This document shows, piece after piece, positions 29,243 through 37,317 of a stretch of DNA of 64,000 nucleotides (positions within the stretch are counted from its first letter, which is position 1; every line of letters starts with the position of its first letter). Both the position numbers and the translations under genes were made by a program. Where the stretch lies: positions 62,001 through 126,000 of the forward strand of contig JALHQB010000005.1 in the NCBI GenBank assembly GCA_022842185.1. The letters run 5' to 3'. Source of the DNA: Acetobacteraceae bacterium. GTDB lineage: Bacteria; Pseudomonadota; Alphaproteobacteria; Acetobacterales; Acetobacteraceae. The notes under the pieces are model-generated. The model was not told where the DNA came from and ran no database searches. It saw nothing but the letters and a program-made list of their open reading frames with translations.

Positions 29243-29281
29243 GCAAGGGCGGCGTGGCCAAAGCGAGCCACCGCCCTTTGC
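29243..29281. promoter_or_regulatory. Strong hairpin upstream of rpsF
   Basis: GCAAGGGCGG-CGTGGC (29243-29258) pairs with GCCAC-CGCCCTTTGC (29267-29281) around an 8-nt loop. It lies about 120 bp upstream of rpsF and 90 bp before the membrane protein gene on the other strand. It could be a leader element of the ribosomal operon or an insulating terminator; the sequence alone does not decide. Confidence 0.5.
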
Positions 29282-29368
29282 GTCCGTTCAGCACGCCTTC
29301 GGTGCGCAGTCGTCGCCTGTGCCATCGATCACACGCCTGGCCGGGGGCATCAAGACACGGCCAGAGCC

Positions 29369-29986
29369 ATGTGCCAGCTACCGGGCATGACGTTCCGGGC
29401 CCTTCTCCTCATCGTCTGCGCGGCGCTGATCCTCGGCAGCGCCGTCCTGGTCCTCGAAACCTCGGACCTGACGGGTGCCGTGGACGCGGCCTTCCGCGGG
29501 GTGCCGCTGGTCCTGCCCGAGCCGTTGCTGGTGGGGACCGCGGCCTTCTTCGCCGTGCTGGCGGTCGTCGCCGGCGGCCTCCTATGGCCGGTCGCCGCCC
29601 GGACCGACCGGCGCGACAAGGCCGCGGCCGAACGCATCGGGGCGGAACTCGCCCGCTTCCAACGGGAGGTCCGCACGCGGGACAAGGCCCGGCGCGCCGA
29701 GGTCATGCGCGCCAGGAGCCTGTGGGAGAAGGAGCGGCAGCAGGGGGCGGCACCGCCCCCCGGCGGATGGGCCCGGTGGGCGGGGCCGCTGCTGGCCGGC
29801 GTGGTCGCCGCGGGGTTCGCGGCGGCCTGGGCACCGGGGGTCTTCCCGGACTGGCTCCGCACGCGTGGCTATGAACCGTGCGGGACGCTCGATGAGAGCC
29901 GATGGGTCCGCACGCGGCACGGCCTGCGCGAGATACGCGAGCTCGGCTGGGCTCTCCCGCAGGACTGCCCGGCCGCGCGCGACTGA
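29369..29986 (+). CDS. Membrane protein of unknown function
   Basis: The 205-residue protein has three hydrophobic spans (about residues 8-25, 50-72 and 130-155). Between the second and third is a charged helical segment, RRDKAAAERIGAELARFQREVRTRDKARRAEVMRARSLWEKER, likely a coiled coil on the cytoplasmic face. A C-terminal domain contains two cysteines (YEPCGTL, PQDCPAA) that could form a disulfide. I do not recognise a family. An ATG at 29387 is an alternative start. The coding character (GC-rich third positions) is good. Confidence 0.65.
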   Translation: MCQLPGMTFRALLLIVCAALILGSAVLVLETSDLTGAVDAAFRGVPLVLPEPLLVGTAAFFAVLAVVAGGLLWPVAARTDRRDKAAAERIGAELARFQREVRTRDKARRAEVMRARSLWEKERQQGAAPPPGGWARWAGPLLAGVVAAGFAAAWAPGVFPDWLRTRGYEPCGTLDESRWVRTRHGLREIRELGWALPQDCPAARD

Positions 29987-30129
29987 CAAGGATGTCGCGC
30001 AACGCGGCTGCCGGCGGTCTCCGACGGCGAAACCGGGGCACTGGTGTTCGCGCACCAAGGCGGTGACACGGGGATGCACCATGGCACGCTTCGTGCTGCA
30101 ATCGGCCCACACGCCCGGGAGCCTCAGCA

Positions 30130-31104
30130 ATGAACCGTCGCCACGCCCTTCTGTTGCCCGTTGCCGCCCTGGCCGCGCCGCGCGTCGCCTCCGCCCAGCC
30201 TGCCTGGGCGCCGACCCGCCCGGTGATCCTGGTCGTCCCCTTCGCCCCGGGCGGGCCGAATGACGTGGTGGCCCGGCTTGTCGCGCCATCCATGCAGGCC
30301 GCGCTCGGCCAGAACGTCGTGGTCGAGAACCGGCCGGGCGCGACCGGCGCGATCGGCGCGCGGCATGTCGCCGCCGCGCCCGCCGATGGCCACATGATGC
30401 TGGTCGCGGCATCCGGCACCATGACCATCAACCCCGTCGTGATGGCCCGGCCCGGCTATGATCCCGAAAAGGACTTCGCGCCGGTGTCGCTGGCGATGAC
30501 GGTCCCGAACATGCTGGTGGTCCACAAGGACGTGCCCGCCACCACCGTGGCCGGGGTGATAGCCTGGCTGAAGCGCGAACAGGGGCGGGTAAACTATTCC
30601 TCGGGCGGGGTGGGTTCGACCGAACAGCTCGGCATGGAGATGTTCCTGCACGCCACCGGCACCACCGCGACGCATGTACCCTTCCCTGGCGGGGCGCCGG
30701 CCGTAACGGCGATGATCCAGGGGCAATGCCAGGCCAGCATCCTCAACGCCGCGACGGTCCGCCCGCATGTGGTGTCCGGCGCGCTGCGCGGCATCGCGAT
30801 CTGCCTGCCGCGCCGCTTCGCCGCGCTGCCGGATGTCCCCACCATGACCGAGGCCGGCTTCCCGCAGGTCGTCTCGGCATCCTGGTCGGCTTTCCTGGCC
30901 CCGGCCGGCACGCCGCCGGCGGCGGTTGCGCGGCTGAACGAGACGGTCGTCGCGGCGCTGCGCCAGCCCGAGGTGACCGAACGGCTGACCGCGGCGGGCT
31001 TCACCATCGATGCCAGCACGCCGGCCGAACTCGGCCAGACCATCGGCACGGAACTGGCCCGCTGGCGGCAAGTGGTGCGCGATGCCGGAATCCAGATGAA
31101 CTGA
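30130..31104 (+). CDS. Tripartite tricarboxylate transporter (Bug) receptor, orphan
   Basis: The 324-residue periplasmic binding protein starts with a signal peptide (MNRRHALLLPVAALAAPRVASA, with a twin-arginine-like pair) and has the Bug family motifs: RPVILVVPFAPGGPNDVVARL, VVENRPGATGAIGA, VPFPGGAPAVTAMIQGQ and AALPDVPTMTEAGFP. Bug proteins capture carboxylates or other small acids. No TctA or TctB membrane gene is nearby, as is common for the many orphan Bug genes of this bacterial group. A strong hairpin follows its stop. Confidence 0.93.
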   Translation: MNRRHALLLPVAALAAPRVASAQPAWAPTRPVILVVPFAPGGPNDVVARLVAPSMQAALGQNVVVENRPGATGAIGARHVAAAPADGHMMLVAASGTMTINPVVMARPGYDPEKDFAPVSLAMTVPNMLVVHKDVPATTVAGVIAWLKREQGRVNYSSGGVGSTEQLGMEMFLHATGTTATHVPFPGGAPAVTAMIQGQCQASILNAATVRPHVVSGALRGIAICLPRRFAALPDVPTMTEAGFPQVVSASWSAFLAPAGTPPAAVARLNETVVAALRQPEVTERLTAAGFTIDASTPAELGQTIGTELARWRQVVRDAGIQMN

Positions 31105-31130
31105 CAGTCCATTTGGAAAGATGGCCCGCC

Positions 31131-31180
31131 CGCACGGTCTTCGGATCGCGGCCGCGCCGCGATCCGAAGGGCACCGTGCG
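31131..31180. terminator. Long-stem hairpin after the Bug receptor gene
   Basis: CTTCGGATCGCGGC (31139-31152) pairs perfectly with GCCGCGATCCGAAG (31156-31169) over a 3-nt loop. Outer arms CGCACGGT (31131-31138) and ACCGTGCG (31173-31180) extend the stem across a 3-nt bulge. There is no T-tract. It most likely ends the upstream transcript before fabD. Confidence 0.75.
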
Positions 31181-31351
31181 GCCGCGCCCGGACCATCAGC
31201 CCCGCCCATCGCGACCGGACACGGCGCGGCGCCAAGCCAGGCAGATGCCCGCCACCCGGCGCCTGACGGGCGCACCAAAGCATTGACAAGCGCGGCCCTG
31301 CGCCGCAATGCGCCGCCCTGACCGACTGAAACAACACGGAAACGCGCGCAT

Positions 31352-32311
31352 ATGGCAACCGCCTTCGTCTTCCCTGGCCAGGGCAGCCAGGCCGTCGGCA
31401 TGGGCCGTGACCTCGCCGAGGCCTTCCCCGCCGCCCGCCACGTCTTCCAGGAAGTGGACGACGCGCTGTCGCAGAAGCTGTCGAAGCTGATGTGGGAAGG
31501 CCCGCCCGAGGACCTGACCCTGACCGCCAATACGCAGCCGGCGCTGATGGCGCATTCGCTGGCCGTCGTTCGTGCGCTGGAATCCGAAGGTGGCTTCGTC
31601 ATCGCCGACCGGGTGACGCTGGTGGCTGGTCACTCCCTGGGCGAATACAGCGCGCTGACGGCCGCCGGCGCCTTCGACGTCGCGACCGCCGCGCGCCTGC
31701 TGCGCCTGCGTGGGGAGGCGATGCAATTGGCCACCCCGCCCGGCACCGGTGCGATGGCCGCGTTGCTGGGTGCCGAGATCGACCTCGCCCGCACCATCTG
31801 CGAGAAGGCCGCCCCCAATCCCGAGACGGGACAGAATGAGGTCGTCGAGGCCGCCAACGACAATGGCGGCGGCCAGGTCGTCATCTCAGGCACCAAGGCC
31901 GCCGTCGAACGCGCCATCGAGATCGCCAAGGCCGAGGGCGTCAAGCGCGCCATGCTGCTGCCGGTCTCGGCACCCTTCCATTGCGCGCTGATGGCGCCGG
32001 CCGCCGATGCCATGGCCGAGGCGCTGGCCAAGGCCGACCTGCGCGCCCCCGTCGTGCCTGTCATCGCCAATGTCTCCGCCGCAAAAGCCACCGACCCGGT
32101 CGAGATCCGTGACCTGCTGGTGCGGCAGGTGACCGGCACCGTGCGCTGGCGCGAATGCGTCGCCGCGATGGCCGCGATGGGCTGCGACCGCTTCGTGGAA
32201 CTCGGCGCCGGCAAGGTGCTGACCGGCCTGATGAAGCGCAACGCGCCCGACGCCTCGGCGCAGGCGATCGGCACGCCGGCCGATGTCGAAGCCTTCCTGA
32301 AGTCCCTGTGA
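31352..32311 (+). CDS. fabD: Malonyl-CoA:ACP transacylase
   Basis: The 319-residue enzyme loads malonyl groups onto acyl carrier protein for fatty acid synthesis. It shows FVFPGQGSQ at residues 6-13, the nucleophile Ser95 in GHSLGEYSAL, and the histidine in SAPFHCALM. GNAT and fabG follow, coupled to it. The preceding intergenic space contains the promoter region but no clear consensus. Confidence 0.96.
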   Translation: MATAFVFPGQGSQAVGMGRDLAEAFPAARHVFQEVDDALSQKLSKLMWEGPPEDLTLTANTQPALMAHSLAVVRALESEGGFVIADRVTLVAGHSLGEYSALTAAGAFDVATAARLLRLRGEAMQLATPPGTGAMAALLGAEIDLARTICEKAAPNPETGQNEVVEAANDNGGGQVVISGTKAAVERAIEIAKAEGVKRAMLLPVSAPFHCALMAPAADAMAEALAKADLRAPVVPVIANVSAAKATDPVEIRDLLVRQVTGTVRWRECVAAMAAMGCDRFVELGAGKVLTGLMKRNAPDASAQAIGTPADVEAFLKSL

Positions 32312-32727
32312 CGCGAATCGAACGCATCGCCGCCCCTGGCACAGCGGAGGAGGACGCCATCATGGCGGTCCTCGCCGATGCCAATGCGCAGGCCGGCTGG
32401 CCGCATCTGCGCGAGGGCGTGGTGCTTCGGCTGCAGGGCGACGATGGCGCGGTGGCCGGCGGGCTGGTCGGCCGCATCGCCTGGCAGTGGCTGTATGTGC
32501 AGACGCTGGCGGTCGCGCCGGCGATGCGCGGGCAGGGGTGGGGCCTGCGGCTGATGGAAGCGGCCGAGGCCACCGCGCGCGCGCATGGCTGCCTCGGCGC
32601 GCGGCTCGACACCTATTCCTTCCAGGCACGCGGTTTCTACGAGAAGCAGGGCTATCGCGTCGTCGGCACCATCGAGGACTGCCCGCCGGGCCATGTGCGA
32701 TACACCATGGCCAAGCGCTTCCACTGA
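32308..32727 (+). CDS. GNAT-family N-acetyltransferase between fabD and fabG
   Basis: The 139-residue GNAT has LYVQTLAVAPAMRGQGWGLRLMEAAEATARAHGCLGARLDTYSFQARGFYEKQGYRVVG, a full acetyl-CoA binding fold. The GTG start at 32308 overlaps the fabD stop by four bases (GTGA), so the two are coupled. The substrate is unknown. An acetyltransferase at this site is not part of the standard fab cluster. Confidence 0.85.
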   Translation: MTRIERIAAPGTAEEDAIMAVLADANAQAGWPHLREGVVLRLQGDDGAVAGGLVGRIAWQWLYVQTLAVAPAMRGQGWGLRLMEAAEATARAHGCLGARLDTYSFQARGFYEKQGYRVVGTIEDCPPGHVRYTMAKRFH

Positions 32728-32774
32728 CCCTTCGCAGCATTCCCGTCCGGCAGGGCACAGCAGGAGACCCCAGA

Positions 32775-33515
32775 ATGTTTGATCTGACCGGCAAGACCGC
32801 GCTCGTCACCGGCGCCACGGGCGGCATCGGCGAGGCCATCGCGACCGCGCTGCACCGCCAGGGCGCGACCGTGGCGATCACCGGAAGGCGCGAGGCGGAG
32901 CTCGCCCGTGTCGCAGAGGCGCTGGGCGGCGAGCGCGTCATCATCGCCCCCGCCGACCTGACCGACCCCGCCGCCCCCGCCGCGCTGATCGAGACGATCG
33001 AGACGACGGCAGGCGGCCTGGACATCCTGGTGAACAATGCCGGCTTCACGCGGGACATGCTGGCACTTCGGATGGGCGATGCCGATTGGAACGCGGTGCT
33101 GGAAGTGGATCTGACCGCGCCGTTCCGCCTCGCGCGCGCCGCACTGCGCGGGATGATGAAGAAACGGTCCGGGCGGATCGTGTCGATCGCCTCCATCGTC
33201 GGCGTCACCGGCAATGCCGGGCAGGCGAATTACGCGGCGGCGAAGGCCGGGCTGATCGGCATGTCGAAGTCGCTGGCGCAGGAAGTGGCGACGCGCGGCG
33301 TGACGGTGAACGTCGTCGCACCCGGCTTCGTGAAGACGGCGATGACCGATGTGCTCGGTGAAGCGCAGAAGACCGCGCTGCTGTCGCGCATCCCGACTCA
33401 GCGCATGGGCGCGCCCGAGGACATCGCCGCGGCGGTGGTGTTCCTGGCCAGCACGGAGGCGGGGTGGATCACCGGCCAGACCATTCATGTGAATGGTGGG
33501 ATGGCGATGATCTGA
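32775..33515 (+). CDS. fabG: 3-oxoacyl-ACP reductase
   Basis: The 246-residue short-chain dehydrogenase has the NADPH motif TGATGGIGE (12-20), NNAG (87-90), and catalytic Ser140, Tyr153 and Lys157 in ANYAAAKAGL. The ending TGQTIHVNGGMAM is typical of FabG. AGGAGA lies seven bases before the ATG. In most alphaproteobacteria acpP and fabF follow; here a Bug receptor on the opposite strand follows instead. Confidence 0.94.
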   Translation: MFDLTGKTALVTGATGGIGEAIATALHRQGATVAITGRREAELARVAEALGGERVIIAPADLTDPAAPAALIETIETTAGGLDILVNNAGFTRDMLALRMGDADWNAVLEVDLTAPFRLARAALRGMMKKRSGRIVSIASIVGVTGNAGQANYAAAKAGLIGMSKSLAQEVATRGVTVNVVAPGFVKTAMTDVLGEAQKTALLSRIPTQRMGAPEDIAAAVVFLASTEAGWITGQTIHVNGGMAMI

Positions 33516-33614
33516 GGCGAGGCGCGATGCCGGGCGGTGTGCCCGGCGTCGCGACGGCGGCGTCCAGGGCGCGCTTCCGCCGCGACGGACCAGCGCGCTC
33601 CAAGCCGCGCCGGC

Positions 33615-34607
33615 CTATTCCAGGCGGATGTTCGCCTCGCGGATGAACGCTGTCCACCGCGATGTCTGTTCCCCGAAGAACGTCGCGAATTGCTCGGGCG
33701 TGTTCTGCCGCGCCTGCAATTCCAGGGTCCGCAGCCGATCAGCCACCGCCGGCGTCGCCAGCGTGTCGTTGAGCAGCCCGTTGAGTCGCGCGATCACCGC
33801 GGGTGGGGTGCCCGTGGGGACGAAGATGCCGTTCCACTCATAGGTCTCGAAGCCCGGCAGCGTGTCCGACAAGGCCGGCACGTCGGGCAGCGCGGCGAGC
33901 CGCTCCTGCCCCGTATGGCACAGCGCCTTCAGCCGGCCGCTGGTGACCAGCGGGATCGCGGTGTCCGCATTGCCCATGTAGAAACTGACCTGCCCTGCCA
34001 GCAGGTCGTTGGTGGCCGGCCCGCCGCCGCGATACGGGACATGGTTCACCTCGATGCCCGCGCGGCGGGAGAACAGTTCCAGCGACAGGTGCTGCACGCC
34101 GCCGCTGCCCGCCGAAGCCCAGTTCTGCGTGCCAGGGCGCGCCTTCGCATCGGCGATCACCTCCGCGACGTTGCGCGCCTGGACCGACGGATGCGCGAGC
34201 ATCAACTGCGGCACCGTGATCGATTGCCACACCGGCACCAGGTCCCGCTTCGGGTCGAAGGTCAGTTGCGGGAACAGCACCGCGGTGGACAATGGCGTGG
34301 TGCCATACAGGATGGTGGTGCCATCGGGCGCGGCGGCGGCCACCGATCCGCTGCCGATCATCCCCGTCGCGCCGCCGCGGTTCTCGATGACGAATTGCTG
34401 CCCGGCACGCCGCGAGGCCTCGGTGAACAACACCCGTGCCACGCTGTCGGCCGTGCCTCCCGGCGGCCAGGGCACCACGACGCGCACCGATCGCGTCGGC
34501 CAATCGGCGCCCTGGGCACGGACCTGCGGCGCATGGACGGCCGCGATGGCCCCCGCCGCGAGCAGCGTGCGGCGTGACAGCCCGCCGGCTGTGTTGGAAC
34601 CCTTCAT
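33615..34607 (-). CDS. Tripartite tricarboxylate transporter (Bug) receptor, orphan, second copy
   Basis: The 330-residue periplasmic receptor has a Tat-like leader (LSRRTLLAAGAIAAVHAPQVRA) and the family stretches RSVRVVVPWPPGGTADSVARV, IENRGGATGMIGSGSVAAA, VNHVPYRGGGPATNDLLAGQ and AALPDVPALSDTLPG. It is paralogous to the receptor at 30130 but clearly divergent. No TctA/TctB genes are present. A small HD-domain protein is transcribed just upstream in the same direction and may share the operon. Confidence 0.93.
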   Translation of the reverse strand: MKGSNTAGGLSRRTLLAAGAIAAVHAPQVRAQGADWPTRSVRVVVPWPPGGTADSVARVLFTEASRRAGQQFVIENRGGATGMIGSGSVAAAAPDGTTILYGTTPLSTAVLFPQLTFDPKRDLVPVWQSITVPQLMLAHPSVQARNVAEVIADAKARPGTQNWASAGSGGVQHLSLELFSRRAGIEVNHVPYRGGGPATNDLLAGQVSFYMGNADTAIPLVTSGRLKALCHTGQERLAALPDVPALSDTLPGFETYEWNGIFVPTGTPPAVIARLNGLLNDTLATPAVADRLRTLELQARQNTPEQFATFFGEQTSRWTAFIREANIRLE

Positions 34608-34643
34608 CGTCGCTTCCTCCTGGTCGCCCGACGGCTTCGGCCG

Positions 34644-35231
34644 TCAGGATTTGCGCCGACGATAGAAGGGAACCTTGCCGCAGGCCATGAGGGCATGGTC
34701 GGCCGCGAACAGGTCCGCATAATACAGGACGTAGGCCTCGAAGCCGCGGCCATGAAAGGGCGCATTGGTGGCATGGGTCGCCACCGTGCTCACCACGCTG
34801 TGCGCGAAGCCGAGTTCCTTCAGCATCATCGCGCCGACAACGCCATGCGGCAGCTCCTCGGCGAGTTTCGAATAGCCCGCGGTGTCGCCGTTCCGCACAT
34901 ACAGCAGCGGCTTGTCGAGGTCGTGCAGGATGAGGATGGGCACCAGCACCTCGGGGTCGACCGTCGCACCCCAATCCGTCGCGGCACGATGCGCGAGGTC
35001 GATCCCCGCCCGCGTCACGTCGTTGACATGCGACATCAACGGGTAATCCGGCGCATCGGGCGTGAAGGGCATGCCGGCGAGGGTTTCGTAGGGGCTCGAG
35101 GCCCAGGAACTGACCCAGGCGGTGACGATGTCCGCCCGCATGGCGGGGGAGACGAGGTCTAGCCCGAACAGCCATTGTTCCACCGCCTCGCGCCGCCAGT
35201 TGCTGCTCCGGTCGATCGTGTATGGCTCCAT
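34644..35231 (-). CDS. HD-domain protein
   Basis: The 195-residue protein has metal ligands in the HD-hydrolase spacing: His in LMSHVNDVTRAG, the His-Asp pair in LILHDLDKPLLY, then HGVVGAMMLKELGF and THATNAPFHGRGFEAYVLYYADL with the final Asp. HD proteins hydrolyse phosphate esters or nucleotides; the substrate is not known. It is 36 bp upstream of the second Bug receptor gene, in the same direction. The start ATG at 35231 is the first available. Confidence 0.75.
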   Translation of the reverse strand: MEPYTIDRSSNWRREAVEQWLFGLDLVSPAMRADIVTAWVSSWASSPYETLAGMPFTPDAPDYPLMSHVNDVTRAGIDLAHRAATDWGATVDPEVLVPILILHDLDKPLLYVRNGDTAGYSKLAEELPHGVVGAMMLKELGFAHSVVSTVATHATNAPFHGRGFEAYVLYYADLFAADHALMACGKVPFYRRRKS

Positions 35232-35275
35232 GCCCAGCCCTTCCTTCCCAGAATCAACTCTTCAGTGTGAAAGGC

Positions 35276-35385
35276 TAGAGCATTTCGTGCCAGACTGTGC
35301 TGGCGCAAAATGCTCCAAGCCTTTGTCTGAGCGAGCATCTTCACGCGCCTGCCTGAGTCCAGTCAGGCGCGATCTGCTCTCGGAC
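35276..35385. repeat. Second dispersed repeat family, copy B
   Basis: GAGCATTT (35278-35285) and AAATGCTC (35308-35315) form the first hairpin; GCGCCTG (35345-35351) and CAGGCGC (35364-35370) the second. The part from 35301 on aligns with 18291-18372. The style (GAGCAT arms, TTCACGCG core) recalls repetitive palindromes widespread in alphaproteobacteria. It sits between divergent genes. Confidence 0.7.
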
Positions 35386-35482
35386 AGAACATGCGTGACG
35401 GGAATCGACCGGGCGCGTGACGATGACGCCTCGAAGACCCCTTGCTGCAGCGGCGACCACGCCGGCGAAGACGGAAAACGCG

Positions 35483-36283
35483 ATGACCCGTGGCGTTCTC
35501 GCTGCCCTGCTGATCCTGCTCCTCGCGACAGGCGCTGCACGCGCCTGTGGCCCGGACACCGATTGCCTGGTCGGCACGCGCACCTATCGCATCCGCCTGC
35601 CACCCGGCGGCGCACCCAGCGGCGCCATCCTGCTGGCGCACGGCTTCCGCGACACCGCCGCGAACATGATGGCGAATGCCGAGATCGCCGCCGCCGTCTC
35701 CGATCTCGGCCTGGCGCTGATCGCCCCGCAATCGGATGGCCCGGGGTGGAACCTCCCCGGCCAACCCGGCGGCCTGCGCCCCACCATCGACGACATGGCC
35801 TTCATCGATGCCGTTGTTGCCGATGCCACGGCGCGCTTCCCCATCGACGCCAGCCGCATCATGGCGAGCGGCTTTTCCATGGGCGGCATGCTGGTGTGGA
35901 ACCTGGCCTGCCAACGCGCCGGGCTGTTCGCCGGCTACGCCCCGCAATCGGGCACCTTCTGGGACCCGCCGCCCGAATCCTGCCCGACCGGCCCGGCCAC
36001 CATCCTGCACACCCATGGCACGGACGACCCGACCGTGCCGCTGACTGGCCGGACCATCCGCGACGCCCATCAGGGCAGCGTGGTCCAGGCGGTGCGCCGC
36101 TATGCCGCCTGGGGCGGTTTCGAAGCCCCGGTCGAGACCATCACCCCCGGCCTGGTCTGCACGCGCCGCGACGGCCCGCAGGGGCGCGTGCTGGAACTGT
36201 GCCTGCGCCCCGGCGGCCACGACCTGCGCGCGGTGGATCTGGTGCGGGCCTGGCGCGACCTCGGCACCATCAACGGCTGGTAA
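35483..36283 (+). CDS. Secreted esterase of the PHB-depolymerase/LpqC type
   Basis: The protein has 266 residues, with a signal peptide (GVLAALLILLLATGAARA) followed by ACGPDTDCLVG. The alpha/beta-hydrolase nucleophile is Ser132 in ASGFSMGGMLVWNLAC, the acid is in HTHGTDDPTVPL and the histidine in RPGGHDL. LpqC-type enzymes cleave short esters such as poly-hydroxybutyrate oligomers or feruloyl esters; which applies here is unknown. The ATG at 35483 has GGAA seven bases upstream; an upstream ATG at 35417 would put 22 polar residues before the signal peptide and is less likely. Confidence 0.82.
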   Translation: MTRGVLAALLILLLATGAARACGPDTDCLVGTRTYRIRLPPGGAPSGAILLAHGFRDTAANMMANAEIAAAVSDLGLALIAPQSDGPGWNLPGQPGGLRPTIDDMAFIDAVVADATARFPIDASRIMASGFSMGGMLVWNLACQRAGLFAGYAPQSGTFWDPPPESCPTGPATILHTHGTDDPTVPLTGRTIRDAHQGSVVQAVRRYAAWGGFEAPVETITPGLVCTRRDGPQGRVLELCLRPGGHDLRAVDLVRAWRDLGTINGW

Positions 36284-36339
36284 GGCATGCGCGTCCCGGC
36301 GATCATCGGCGACGGGAAACGCCACCAGAGGCAACTGCA

Positions 36340-37305
36340 ATGACGACGACACCATCACTCCGCCTTGCCCGCTGGGGGTCCTTCCATGTCGGCGGGCGCG
36401 AAACCCGCGTGGCTGGCGAACCGCCGCGCGAGGTCCTGTTCACCCCCGGCAGCGCCCCCGCGCTGATCGACCCCAACGGCACCTATCTGGTCGGCAGCCT
36501 CTACGCCCAGGCCATGACCCCGGACCCCTGCCGTGGCGCCGTGCCGCTGCTGCTGTGGCATGGCGGCGGGCTGACCGGCGCATGTTGGGAAACCACGCCG
36601 GATGGCCGCGAGGGCTGGCAGCATTTCTTCCTCCGCCAAGGGTGGGAGGTGATCGTCAGCGACGCCGTCGAACGCGGCCGTTCGGGATGGATGCGGATAC
36701 CGGAGGAGACCGGCGGCGTCCCCGTCACCATCTCGGTCGAGAACCCCTGGACGCGCTTTCGCATCGGCACCGGCACGCCCGATGACGGCACGCTGCTGCC
36801 GGGCAACCAGTTCCCCGGCGACGCCGCATCCTGGCGCAACTTCATCCGCCAATGCGTGCCGCGCTTCACCACCACCGATGCGTTGACCCTCGATGCCTAT
36901 GGCGCGCTGCTCGATCGGGTTGGCCCGTCGGTCGTCGTCGCGCACAGCCAGGGCGGGTACTTCGCCTGGCGCGCCGCACAGGAATGGCCCGACAGGGTGC
37001 GCGCGCTGGTGCTGGTGGAACCGGCCTCCATCGGGCTGATGGACAAGGTCGCGGCCCTGGCCGGCATTCCGGTGCTGATGATCTATGGCGACTACATCGA
37101 AGGCGATCCGCGCTGGCCATCCATCCGCGCGCAGGGCATTGCCTTCGCCGACGCCGTGCGCGCGGCCGGTGGCAGCGTCGATCTGGTGGACCTGCCGGCG
37201 ATCGGCATCACCGGCAACAGCCACATGGTCCAGATGGATCGTAACAGCGACCAAGTCGCGGCGCTGGTGCAGGATTGGCTGGCCGCGCGTGGGTTGTGGC
37301 GCTGA
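36340..37305 (+). CDS. Alpha/beta hydrolase
   Basis: The 321-residue cytoplasmic alpha/beta hydrolase has the oxyanion HGGGLTGACWE, nucleophile Ser203 in VVAHSQGGYFAW, the acid loop LMIYGDYIEGDPRWP, and the histidine in TGNSHMVQMDRN. It probably is an esterase or lactonase. It follows the secreted esterase by 56 bp in the same direction. The frame upstream is open but lacks protein character and overlaps the esterase. Confidence 0.82.
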   Translation: MTTTPSLRLARWGSFHVGGRETRVAGEPPREVLFTPGSAPALIDPNGTYLVGSLYAQAMTPDPCRGAVPLLLWHGGGLTGACWETTPDGREGWQHFFLRQGWEVIVSDAVERGRSGWMRIPEETGGVPVTISVENPWTRFRIGTGTPDDGTLLPGNQFPGDAASWRNFIRQCVPRFTTTDALTLDAYGALLDRVGPSVVVAHSQGGYFAWRAAQEWPDRVRALVLVEPASIGLMDKVAALAGIPVLMIYGDYIEGDPRWPSIRAQGIAFADAVRAAGGSVDLVDLPAIGITGNSHMVQMDRNSDQVAALVQDWLAARGLWR

Positions 37306-37317
37306 AGCGCGCCGCCG

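Noticed and set aside
35122-36339. Long upstream extension of the hydrolase frame at 36340-37305
   Set aside because: The extension overlaps the esterase at 35483 in another frame and is rich in arginine and proline, typical of a shadow frame. The ATG at 36340 starts the real fold.
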